Part shown: one piece after another, positions 53,006-60,841 of the stretch
How positions within the stretch are numbered: the stretch's first letter is position 1
Layout of the letters: every line of letters begins with the position of its first letter
Assembly: GCF_900156405.1 (NCBI RefSeq)
Contig: NZ_FTNN01000017.1
Span: forward strand, 28,236-92,235
Reading direction: 5' to 3'
Length of the DNA: 64,000 bases
Origin: Shewanella morhuae
Lineage (GTDB): Bacteria > Pseudomonadota > Gammaproteobacteria > Enterobacterales > Shewanellaceae
Translations under genes and position numbers: made by a program
Notes under the pieces: generated by a model
What the model was told of the DNA's origin: nothing
Seen by the model: only the letters and a program-made list of their open reading frames with translations
Databases searched by the model: none

Positions 53006-56000
53006 TCATATCATTTGTTTAAATTCTTGATTTTTTTCAATTAAATAGATTTTATTGCCTAATTGAACATCAAATTGAGTAATGAAATCTTGAATAACAT
53101 CTGCTTGCTGCTCGCTAAATACCCCATCTAATCCCATGTCATGGACTTGAGTAAATGGTGCATCATAAAGTTGGGATATTTGTATCGACCCATAACGAAT
53201 TAAATGATTTTGCAACATGCTAATAAAACGCTGTTGTTTGGCATTCATGTGGGTATGGCTTTGTTGAACAAATTCAGTAAATTTTGTTTCAATATTGTCT
53301 TTATCCATTCCGACAATAGTGCGCAATATTTTGTCTAACGTGGCGGTTGATTCAGGGAAAAAATCTTTTAGGGTATTTAAATCAACGTTCGGATTTTGGG
53401 TATGCACAAGGGAGTTTAGTTTTGCTAAATCATCCTCTGTTACCGGATCGCCATTGCGAATTTTCTGCAGAACTAGGTCCGTTGCAAACAATGGCGAAAG
53501 TGTTTTTTCTACCTCTTGACGAAATATTTGATAGTCGATAGAGACAATTTTTGTTGGTCGTGTTGTTTCGCGTATTTCACTAACCTCTTCTTTTACGTCA
53601 ATAACATAATCAACTGTTGGAACTTGAGCAGTTTTGTCGCGTAAATGAATGATACAGCGCAGTGCTAAACGACTTTGTTCTAATGCATCAAAGGTTAGCA
53701 AGTCCCAGTATGTACGGGTTTGAATGTTGGCAATATCTTTCGCTTTTGCACGCACTTCATTTAGGTGCATTTGTAATGACTCTACCTTGCCCATTAAACT
53801 TTGTTTAACAAGATCTATTTGATTGGGATCGGTAAACATTAGCATTTGAATGGTGGCAATTTCATTATCCAATTTATAGGCTTCAGATTGCCCCATTATG
53901 TTACGCCATTGCATTAGTGGTGCAATATACTCAAACAAATTGGCTTTTGTTTGTGGCGCAAATTGGTTAAGCGTTTTATCATCTTTACAGGATTCAACCA
54001 CTTGCCAGTTATCGCGCACCGCGATAGTGTTCATATCAAGTGCTTTAATATCTTGATGGATAAGCTTTATCACGGCATCAAAGGTCGTTATGTCTGCCTT
54101 TTTAAGCGCGGTTTCAGCCAGTAACAGACGGCTTTCAAACAGTTTTTGAGTAAGAGATTTAGCCTGTTTTACATCTTCTTCGCTTGGGTCCATATCGAAG
54201 TAGTTGAAGTTTTCCCAGTGGTCAAAAATTAAGAAGTGGGTTTTATCTTTGCCTTTTCCGTAGAGATCTTTGCATAGGCGTGTGCCACGACCAATCATCT
54301 GCCAAAATTTGACTTTTGACTTAATGGGTTTGGCAAATACAAGATTGACGCATTCTGGAACGTCAATTCCGGTGTCGAGCATATCTACTGAGATAGCAAT
54401 GCGGGCACTGTTTACTTTATTTGATTTAAAGTCATCAATTAACTCTTCTGCCCGTTCATATTTTGAATGGATAACGCGACAAAAGTTACTGCCTAATTGA
54501 GGATACATTTCGCCAAACAGCTGCGACAGGAGTTCAGCATGAGCAATGTTGCGGGCAAATACTATGGTTTTACCAGGTAGTTGACCGTCACTATCACGCA
54601 GGCCTTTTTCCATTAAATTACGTAAAATAACGCGATTGGTGTCTTTATTTTTTACCGCTTCATCGACTTGTTTAGCGTCAAAGTTTAACTCGTTAGGGTC
54701 AAAGCCTTGATCTTCTAATTGTGCGATTTGTTCATCTGTGAGGTTATCTTTTTTGATACCTTCGCGTAAAAATTTAGTGGTTAAACTAACAATTTTATAA
54801 GGTACTAAGTTACCTTCTTCAATCGCCTTTTCTAATGGGTAATTAGCCGTAGGCAATTTGAAATCACAACCAAATAACTGGCACGTTGAGCGCGATACCA
54901 TTTCAACAGGTGTGGCGGTTAAGCCGACCTCTAGTGCATCAAAATATTTAAAAATATCACCATAAATATTATAGATAGAACGGTGTGATTCATCAGCGAC
55001 AATTAAATCAAAATAACCAACATCATATTTTTGATAAATACTCATCATGCCAGGGTAAGTAGCAATGAATACCCTTGAATTTGTAGCTAACTCTTTTTTG
55101 GTTTTACCTACGATGTATAGTGGCTCATTGGTAAACTCATTAAAGGCATTGCCCGCCTGTTTACGTAGCTCTTTACGGTCACATAAAAACAGTACGCGTT
55201 TGGCCCAGCCTGCATCGAGTAGCCGTTTAGCCAGCGCAATAGATACACGCGTTTTTCCTGTGCCGGTTGCTTGTACGATAAGAGATTTGCGATGTTTATC
55301 GGCGAAACGTTCACATACACGAGTGATTGTTTCCATTTGATACAAACGGCCTGCGACATTAGTATCGATTGGTGTTTGATTTAAATCTTTTTTAAGGCCT
55401 CTCTGTTTAATTAGATATTGCAGCGAGTCTTTAGAGTAATAGCCGTAAAGTTTACGACTGTTATAGCCTTGGGCATCGTCTAATATACGGATGTCGTAAC
55501 CGTTAGAGTAAAAAATGACAGGTCGTTGATTGTACTGTTTATGTAATGCATCGGCATAAAGCTTGGCTTGTTGCCTGCCTTTTTCGACAGATTCACGAGT
55601 CCGCTTCGCTTCTATTACTGCGAGTGGTTTTCCGTCATCGTCCCAAAGCACATAATCTACATAACCTATGCCTGTACTGGTAGGCTGATCAGTTACATGT
55701 ACTTCTTTACCTACTTCATCTGTGCTCGTTTCATCAAGAGACACCTGCCAACCAGCAGCCCGTAGATCCATGTCAATGATCCGCGCACGTGTTTCTGCTT
55801 CGCTAAAGTTAAAACTTGCAGTGATAAGTTTGTTAAGCGCCTTAATTTCACCGACTTTTGCTTCATTTATCGTTTGCTTGAGTCTTTCGGCTTCTTGTTG
55901 GGCTTGTTTTTGTGCTTGTTGAGACGCCTCTAATTCTTCTAACGCTTTTTTGAGCCGAGCTTCATTTTGGCTCAGCTGTAGTGCTAGTTGTTTATTTTTT

Positions 56001-56458
56001 TTAGTAAATTCAGCATCACCTTGATTTAAGGGCTGCTTTTGTACTGGTGCAGTAAATTTTGGGCAATCAGCTTGTTTCCCATTTCCGTAAGCCATAAATA
56101 GATAACAGGCAACATAATAGCTTTCTTTTAAAATCCAAATAGCTTGTTGTTGATCGACTCGACCTTCGTGTGCCGCTTGATTACCGCTTTTGCGTATTGC
56201 GTGAAGTTTATCGGTAATTAAATTGGGGACTACGCTAGTGAAATCATCCGATGTGAGCTTGTCATAGATATTTGAATTGGGAAAAGCAGGTAATTGAAGT
56301 TCTTTATAAAAATAGCCGACAACCTGTTCAGCAAAACAGCGAAGTTTAACCAATGCACTTTGTGGATCTGATATCGCATACTCTTCGGCAAATGCAGCTA
56401 ATTGATGGAGCTGTGGCCACTTTGTTTGAATATGCTCAAAATTCATTGATTGCTTCAT
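53006..56458 (-). CDS. hsdR: Type I restriction-modification endonuclease subunit HsdR
   Basis: An 1150-residue EcoEI-like restriction translocase. The N-terminal DUF4145-like helical domain is at 1-125, with a coiled coil at about 155-205. The PD-(D/E)xK nuclease has D268, E283 and K285 (YVDYVLWDDDGKPLAVIEAKR). The SF2 motor has ATGTGKT at 397-403 and DESH at 489-492, then GLTATP, and motif VI (GRGTRLC). The start may be 56458 or 56446. hsdR is promoter-proximal behind a sigma54-type promoter and is separated from hsdM/hsdS by the Druantia-like pair. It cleaves unmodified DNA after translocation. Confidence 0.94.
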   Translation of the reverse strand: MKQSMNFEHIQTKWPQLHQLAAFAEEYAISDPQSALVKLRCFAEQVVGYFYKELQLPAFPNSNIYDKLTSDDFTSVVPNLITDKLHAIRKSGNQAAHEGRVDQQQAIWILKESYYVACYLFMAYGNGKQADCPKFTAPVQKQPLNQGDAEFTKKNKQLALQLSQNEARLKKALEELEASQQAQKQAQQEAERLKQTINEAKVGEIKALNKLITASFNFSEAETRARIIDMDLRAAGWQVSLDETSTDEVGKEVHVTDQPTSTGIGYVDYVLWDDDGKPLAVIEAKRTRESVEKGRQQAKLYADALHKQYNQRPVIFYSNGYDIRILDDAQGYNSRKLYGYYSKDSLQYLIKQRGLKKDLNQTPIDTNVAGRLYQMETITRVCERFADKHRKSLIVQATGTGKTRVSIALAKRLLDAGWAKRVLFLCDRKELRKQAGNAFNEFTNEPLYIVGKTKKELATNSRVFIATYPGMMSIYQKYDVGYFDLIVADESHRSIYNIYGDIFKYFDALEVGLTATPVEMVSRSTCQLFGCDFKLPTANYPLEKAIEEGNLVPYKIVSLTTKFLREGIKKDNLTDEQIAQLEDQGFDPNELNFDAKQVDEAVKNKDTNRVILRNLMEKGLRDSDGQLPGKTIVFARNIAHAELLSQLFGEMYPQLGSNFCRVIHSKYERAEELIDDFKSNKVNSARIAISVDMLDTGIDVPECVNLVFAKPIKSKVKFWQMIGRGTRLCKDLYGKGKDKTHFLIFDHWENFNYFDMDPSEEDVKQAKSLTQKLFESRLLLAETALKKADITTFDAVIKLIHQDIKALDMNTIAVRDNWQVVESCKDDKTLNQFAPQTKANLFEYIAPLMQWRNIMGQSEAYKLDNEIATIQMLMFTDPNQIDLVKQSLMGKVESLQMHLNEVRAKAKDIANIQTRTYWDLLTFDALEQSRLALRCIIHLRDKTAQVPTVDYVIDVKEEVSEIRETTRPTKIVSIDYQIFRQEVEKTLSPLFATDLVLQKIRNGDPVTEDDLAKLNSLVHTQNPNVDLNTLKDFFPESTATLDKILRTIVGMDKDNIETKFTEFVQQSHTHMNAKQQRFISMLQNHLIRYGSIQISQLYDAPFTQVHDMGLDGVFSEQQADVIQDFITQFDVQLGNKIYLIEKNQEFKQMI

Positions 56459-56491
56459 TCCGTGTTGCTTCCTTATGTCCCTACTGCATTC

Positions 56492-56506
56492 GCAATAACA
56501 ATGCCA
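56492..56506 (-). promoter_or_regulatory. Sigma54 (-24/-12) promoter of the hsdR operon
   Basis: The minus strand reads TGGCATTGTTATTGC: GG and GC elements separated by exactly 10 bases, matching the consensus TGGCAC-N5-TTGC except one position (T for C). It lies between the stop of the CARF-sigma54 activator gene (56521) and the hsdR start (56458); transcription would begin near 56480. The match is seen directly. Use of the site is inferred from the adjacent bacterial enhancer-binding protein. Confidence 0.75.
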
Positions 56507-56520
56507 ATCTGCCGCGATGG

Positions 56521-58032
56521 TTATTTTTCTATGTCAATCTGCAAACGCTTCATCCAATTGGTTAGCGTTTGATGATCTTTTAAGCCCAACATTTGCGTGG
56601 CTTGCTTTTTTACATTGCCACTGGCTTTTAATGCCGCTTTGATATATTTTTTTTGAATCTCATCAGTGAGTTGCACTATATCAATTTTATCGTGAAGAGA
56701 CATAGATATATCAGTGGCTTGTTGTGGTTTATGTGATGAAAGCAAGGCATCTGCAAGATCGTTAGCTGTGATAATACTTGAGTCGGACCATAAGCAGGCC
56801 CGATTTAATGTGCTCCATAACTCACGAATATTACCTGGCCAAGCTTGATTGGAAATAAACTCTATTGCTTTTTCGCAAATATTCTTACTTTGATACTGAG
56901 GATGTTTGGACCCAACGTGATTAATTTGGCTAATGAGCTGATTGACTAATTTTGGGATATCTTGCTTTCTCTCTCTTAGTGCTGGCATTTGGATAATGCC
57001 GACCGCGAGTCGATAAAACAGATCTTCTCTAAACTGGCCAGCGGCGATCTGTTGTTGTAGATCTTGATGTGTGGCCGCAATGATTCTCACATCCACATAA
57101 ATGGGTTTATTGTCTCCAAGGCGATTAATCTCACCTTGCTGTAAGGCTCGTAGCAATTTAACTTGAATATCAAGAGGCAGCTCCCCTACTTCATCGAGAA
57201 AAAGCGTGCCGCCATCGGCTTGCTCAAATAGACCTGCATAGTCTTTGTCAGCCCCCGTAAAGGCCCCTTTTTTATGGCCAAATAATGTAGAATCTGCCAA
57301 GTTTTGCGCAAAAGCGCCACAATTGACGATTCTGATGGGTTTATTGGCCCTTAAACTTTCTTTATGGATGGCATGAGCCATTAATTCTTTTCCGGTACCC
57401 GTTTCACCTAAAATCAATGCAGGGACTTCAGCGGCGGCAATTTTTTGAGCTTTAACAATAAGGGCTTTCATGGCGGGTGATTGGGCAGTTAAAGCTGTAA
57501 ACGCTGTGCTGTGCATGAATAAAGCACTGGCACTCGAGGCAATGTTCTTAGCGGCAGATTTGACATAGGTATGAATAAAATCGAGGGGGATATCCACCTC
57601 AATTAATTGATTATCTGGGGTGGTTTGTAAAAAGTGGGTATTGGGCTTTCCTTTACCTATAAGCACTGACAAAGTGGTCATGGTTGGCGTGCCGGATGTG
57701 AGGTTTATGGAAAGCGTTTGCGCTTCATCACTGAGTTTTGCTATCCAATGTTCGCTAGTTTTTGCAATTGACTGATAATCAATCGGGCTATTTATATGGG
57801 CTTTAAAGACTTGAATATCGTGAAAAGGACGCTGATTAATGGCAAGTTGTTTTTTTAAATAGCGTTCAAATTGTGGCCACTGCTGTTCATCTTTATTGGA
57901 TAAAATAACTATTTTATCGAAGGGAATTTTGGATTTTATTGCCAAGGTTACAATTGCGGCGCCCTTGTCAGACTGCATGTTTTCAAGGTCTTTATTACCA
58001 AGCCAGGTAAGTAGTATGTTCAATGTGGTCAC
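56521..58032 (-). CDS. Sigma54-dependent activator with N-terminal CARF-like domain (RtcR-like)
   Basis: A 503-residue enhancer-binding protein. Residues 1-160 look like a CARF ligand-binding Rossmann domain: ILLTWLG at the start, KIVILSN at 40-46, and the ring-nucleotide motif INLTSGTPTMTT at 109-120. The AAA+ domain has Walker A GETGTGKE at 209-216, the sigma54-contacting loop GAFTGA at 256-261 and Walker B TLFLDEVGE at 276-284. A Fis-type helix-turn-helix ends the protein (ALKASGNVKKQATQMLGLKDHQTLTNWMKRL). Known RtcR combines CARF and sigma54 activation to switch on rtcBA; here no rtc genes are near, and the target is probably the hsdR-druHE-hsdMS operon starting just downstream. Confidence 0.85.
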   Translation of the reverse strand: MTTLNILLTWLGNKDLENMQSDKGAAIVTLAIKSKIPFDKIVILSNKDEQQWPQFERYLKKQLAINQRPFHDIQVFKAHINSPIDYQSIAKTSEHWIAKLSDEAQTLSINLTSGTPTMTTLSVLIGKGKPNTHFLQTTPDNQLIEVDIPLDFIHTYVKSAAKNIASSASALFMHSTAFTALTAQSPAMKALIVKAQKIAAAEVPALILGETGTGKELMAHAIHKESLRANKPIRIVNCGAFAQNLADSTLFGHKKGAFTGADKDYAGLFEQADGGTLFLDEVGELPLDIQVKLLRALQQGEINRLGDNKPIYVDVRIIAATHQDLQQQIAAGQFREDLFYRLAVGIIQMPALRERKQDIPKLVNQLISQINHVGSKHPQYQSKNICEKAIEFISNQAWPGNIRELWSTLNRACLWSDSSIITANDLADALLSSHKPQQATDISMSLHDKIDIVQLTDEIQKKYIKAALKASGNVKKQATQMLGLKDHQTLTNWMKRLQIDIEK

Positions 58033-58097
58033 TCATCCATTAGTTTGTAAATAATATTACATCAAATAATTTTATTTACTACTAAGAAACGCAGCTA

Positions 58098-58322
58098 TTA
58101 ATCTCCTACGTACTCAATCACATCCTCTACTTTGCAACCAAAATAGTGACACAAAGAGTCGATGGCTTTGGTCGTCGTCGAGTATTCGTAGCTTGGGTTC
58201 ATCATCTTAGATAAGGCCGTTCGATTAACACAAGCTGAATCCGCGACTTCCTGAAGTGTGATTTTTCTTCGCTCTCTGAATTCTTTTTCAGCAATTAACT
58301 CTTTGATTTTAAATCTAATCAC
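58098..58322 (-). CDS. XRE/Cro-family helix-turn-helix repressor
   Basis: A 74-residue DNA-binding protein. The helix-turn-helix is TLQEVADSACVNRTALSKMM (residues about 22-41), and the C-terminal DSLCHYFGCKVEDVIEYVGD is typical of the HTH_26 type of small Cro-like repressors. It is divergent from the AlpA/Xis-like gene, and two identical operator-like palindromes lie between them. It probably represses excision and integration functions and its own transcription. It may additionally influence the activator gene downstream on the same strand (65 bases later). Confidence 0.85.
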   Translation of the reverse strand: MIRFKIKELIAEKEFRERRKITLQEVADSACVNRTALSKMMNPSYEYSTTTKAIDSLCHYFGCKVEDVIEYVGD

Positions 58323-58357
58323 TCAATTCCATCCTTAAAATACGTAAAAACATTGAA

Positions 58358-58376
58358 ATGTTCCTTGTAAGAACAT
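58358..58376. promoter_or_regulatory. Operator-like palindrome 1, ATGTTC-N7-GAACAT
   Basis: Perfect 6-base arms with 7-base spacer, 36 bases upstream of the XRE repressor start. Identical arms and spacing recur at 58392-58410. Probable binding site of the XRE protein. Confidence 0.72.
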
Positions 58377-58391
58377 CGCCACCATGCTTAA

Positions 58392-58410
58392 ATGTTCCCA
58401 TGAAGAACAT
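58392..58410. promoter_or_regulatory. Operator-like palindrome 2, ATGTTC-N7-GAACAT (with half-site at 58425-58430)
   Basis: Same arms and spacing as palindrome 1, 34 bases further on, about three helical turns. A lone GAACAT half-site at 58425-58430 is 20 bases further, next to the Xis-like gene's ribosome-binding site. The array is placed to control both divergent transcripts. Confidence 0.72.
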
Positions 58411-58442
58411 TTTTCCAACCCAAAGAACATTTCGAGGTGTTT

Positions 58443-58679
58443 ATGCCACAAACATTACTCAATGCAAAAGAACTTTCTCAAAGAATAAAGTTTAGCGCGC
58501 CTTATATCAACCATACATTGAAAGATAATGTTTTCATCGAAGGGGTTCATTACATAAAGCCATTCGGTGGTCGAAAAATTTTCTACATCTGGGAAGTAAT
58601 TGAAAAGGAATTATTTAAACCAAGCTCCCCTGCTAAATTCATCATTCCAATGGCTAGAGGAGGTGTATGTCATGGCTAA
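58443..58679 (+). CDS. AlpA/Xis-like DNA-binding protein
   Basis: A 78-residue protein with winged-helix-like sequence: TLLNAKELSQRIKFSAPYIN (helix-turn-helix), then a wing region EGVHYIKPFGGRKIFYIWEVIEKEL. Such proteins act as excisionases or as transcriptional activators of integrases (AlpA). GAGGTG lies 4 bases before the ATG at 58443; a GTG two codons upstream is part of that site. Its end overlaps the integrase start by 8 bases, so the two are coupled. Confidence 0.75.
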   Translation: MPQTLLNAKELSQRIKFSAPYINHTLKDNVFIEGVHYIKPFGGRKIFYIWEVIEKELFKPSSPAKFIIPMARGGVCHG

Positions 58680-59895
58680 TATTCGTGCACGAAATGGTAA
58701 ATTGTTATTTGATTTTACCTATCAGGGCGTTAGGTGTCGCGAACAGACCACATTGCTCGATAACCGGCTGAACCGTTCTCGTCTAATGGGAATGCTTAAC
58801 ACAATGGAAGCCGAGATAAGATTAAATAGATTTGTATTTAGGAATTATTTTCCATCAAGTCCACGATGCTCACATTTTGTCGATTCTGATGTGCTTATCG
58901 AGAACAATCTAGTCGAAGTACAAAAATACAGTGGATCAACATTACTCAGCAATATCCCCACATTCAGTTTATTTACCGCTGAATGGCTGGCTGAGAACCG
59001 GATACAGTGGAAAATTAGTCACTACAAGAATGTCGCTATGATATTTGAGCGTTACTTGATGCCTGAATTCGGGCATTTTCGTTTAGACGAAATCACCCGG
59101 CCACAGTTGATTAAATATCGGGCTAGTATCAGTGAACCGAAACGGAAAGGAAGGCAAGGTAAACTCAGTAATGACTGGATTAATCATGTTATGACTCCGT
59201 TGCGAGGGATCTTAAACGAAGCGGCTCTTCGTTTTGAGTTCCCAACGCCATTTACCAATATTAAGCCGTTAAAAATTGATAAAACGCCTATAGAGCCTTT
59301 CTCATTGGCAGAGGTACAGCTGTTTTTATCTAACGTTAGAGAAGATTTTCGTGACTACTATACGGTGCGTTTTTTTACCGCGATGAGAACTGCTGAGATC
59401 GATGGTCTTAAATGGCAATACGTCAATTTAGAGCGTGGTGAGATATTAGTTCAAGAGACTCTGGTTGATGGCAATGTCGAAACACCCAAGACATCGGCAT
59501 CTTATCGCAGTATTCAATTGTCTCAACCTGTAACTGAGGCGCTTAAACGTCAATTCAGCCTGACAGGGAGATTGACGTACGTTTTTTGTAACTCTAGAGG
59601 TAAGCCACTCGATCATCGAAATGTCACCAAGCGGATCTGGTATCCGGCGTTAACCGCTTTGAACCTCAAACGTCGTCGCCCTTATCAGACGAGACATACC
59701 TGCGCAACCTTATGGTTAGCCGCTGGCGAGAGCCCAGAATGGATTGCCAAACAAATAGGGCATAGCACGACCAAAATGTTGTTCGAGGTGTATAGCCGTT
59801 ATGTACCCAATATCACAAGACAGGACGGCAGTGCTTTCGACCGCTTAGTAAAACAAATTCAGCTAGCTACATCAGGAGATCCCCATTATGAATAA
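58672..59895 (+). CDS. Tyrosine site-specific integrase
   Basis: A 407-residue lambda-type recombinase. It has an Arm DNA-binding domain of the phage type (RNGKLLFDFTYQGVRCREQT), a SAM-like core-binding domain (TAEWLAENRIQWKISHYKNV), and a catalytic domain with Arg in FFTAMRTAEIDGLKW, the YQTRHTCATLW box (Tyr in place of the first His, a common variant), GHS, and the nucleophile Tyr in EVYSRY. I chose the ATG at 58672 since GGAGGTG is a strong site there; the longer frame overlaps the whole Xis end. It is the likely enzyme for integration beside tRNA-Val or elsewhere. Confidence 0.92.
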   Translation: MANIRARNGKLLFDFTYQGVRCREQTTLLDNRLNRSRLMGMLNTMEAEIRLNRFVFRNYFPSSPRCSHFVDSDVLIENNLVEVQKYSGSTLLSNIPTFSLFTAEWLAENRIQWKISHYKNVAMIFERYLMPEFGHFRLDEITRPQLIKYRASISEPKRKGRQGKLSNDWINHVMTPLRGILNEAALRFEFPTPFTNIKPLKIDKTPIEPFSLAEVQLFLSNVREDFRDYYTVRFFTAMRTAEIDGLKWQYVNLERGEILVQETLVDGNVETPKTSASYRSIQLSQPVTEALKRQFSLTGRLTYVFCNSRGKPLDHRNVTKRIWYPALTALNLKRRRPYQTRHTCATLWLAAGESPEWIAKQIGHSTTKMLFEVYSRYVPNITRQDGSAFDRLVKQIQLATSGDPHYE

Positions 59896-60745
59896 CGTTA
59901 TATTTGCATGGGTTAAAGACATTAAAATCAGTGGTCATCTACCTACTGCTAACTGTGAATTTATTTCAAACAAAAAGACAATACATGCCATCACATCTGC
60001 AGATATTGCCAGGACATGTCAATTCAACTATGGGCTAGCTCAAATGAACATTACTCATGATAGCCGAGGTAATGTCGTTATCTGTGCGATGAAACCCATA
60101 CTCACTCGTTACAGTGAAAATGAATATATTCAGTTAACTCAGCTACTGGGTTCGACAAAAGAGAAGTTGCTGGGTCGTTTTTTGAAGTTATTAAGCCTAG
60201 TGACTTGTCCTGAACTACAGCCCTTCGTCAATTTTATCTTTGAGAGAACAGACATTCTTAAGATATTTATCAAGGCCCAAGCCAGTTATCAGCATCACCA
60301 TTCCTATGCCAATGGACTATTTGAACATAGCATAGAGGTCGCTGAGATGACCTATCACAATGCCAAACATCTACAACATTCAGAAATCGAGTGTCAGACA
60401 GGACTGGTAGCGGGGTTATTTCATGATATTGGTAAAATTTATGCCATGTTAAACCAGCACATTGAACATTATGTGCCTGGCCCACATGAGAGCTACAACT
60501 TCGCGATTCTAGCTAAGCCTCTGGGTGAACTGGGCACCATCAACAGTAAGGTATTTGCTCTACTGAGCGACTTACTTGCTGCAAAACCCTATGGCCATAA
60601 AGTCCGCTATGCAATGGAATACGTACTTCAGCAAGCAGACCGCAGCTCTGCACAATCGGGGTATGTCCGTGATCAGTTTAAGTCATTACCCGCCCACTAT
60701 GATTTTAGAAAAGTCGGTGATTCTGTCATCCGAAGATTAAATTAA
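59888..60745 (+). CDS. TraI-type HD-domain protein
   Basis: A 285-residue protein resembling the N-terminal TraI_2/HD domain of PFGI-1/ICE relaxase-associated proteins. The HD signature is HHSYANGLFEHSIEVAEM followed by VAGLFHDIGKIYAM and a late Asp region (YVLQQADRSSAQSGYVRDQ). There is no relaxase or helicase part, so it is shorter than full TraI. It overlaps the integrase end by 8 bases and is co-transcribed with it. It probably is a metal-dependent phosphohydrolase linked to integration or mobilisation; the substrate is unknown. Confidence 0.78.
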   Translation: MNNVIFAWVKDIKISGHLPTANCEFISNKKTIHAITSADIARTCQFNYGLAQMNITHDSRGNVVICAMKPILTRYSENEYIQLTQLLGSTKEKLLGRFLKLLSLVTCPELQPFVNFIFERTDILKIFIKAQASYQHHHSYANGLFEHSIEVAEMTYHNAKHLQHSEIECQTGLVAGLFHDIGKIYAMLNQHIEHYVPGPHESYNFAILAKPLGELGTINSKVFALLSDLLAAKPYGHKVRYAMEYVLQQADRSSAQSGYVRDQFKSLPAHYDFRKVGDSVIRRLN

Positions 60746-60841
60746 GTTGAGCAATCTTAATGATAAATGACGATAAAAAATGCTAATGTGACAACTGTTC
60801 CATCAGAGTTTCGTTGGCATAAACCTCAAAAAAGATCTACA

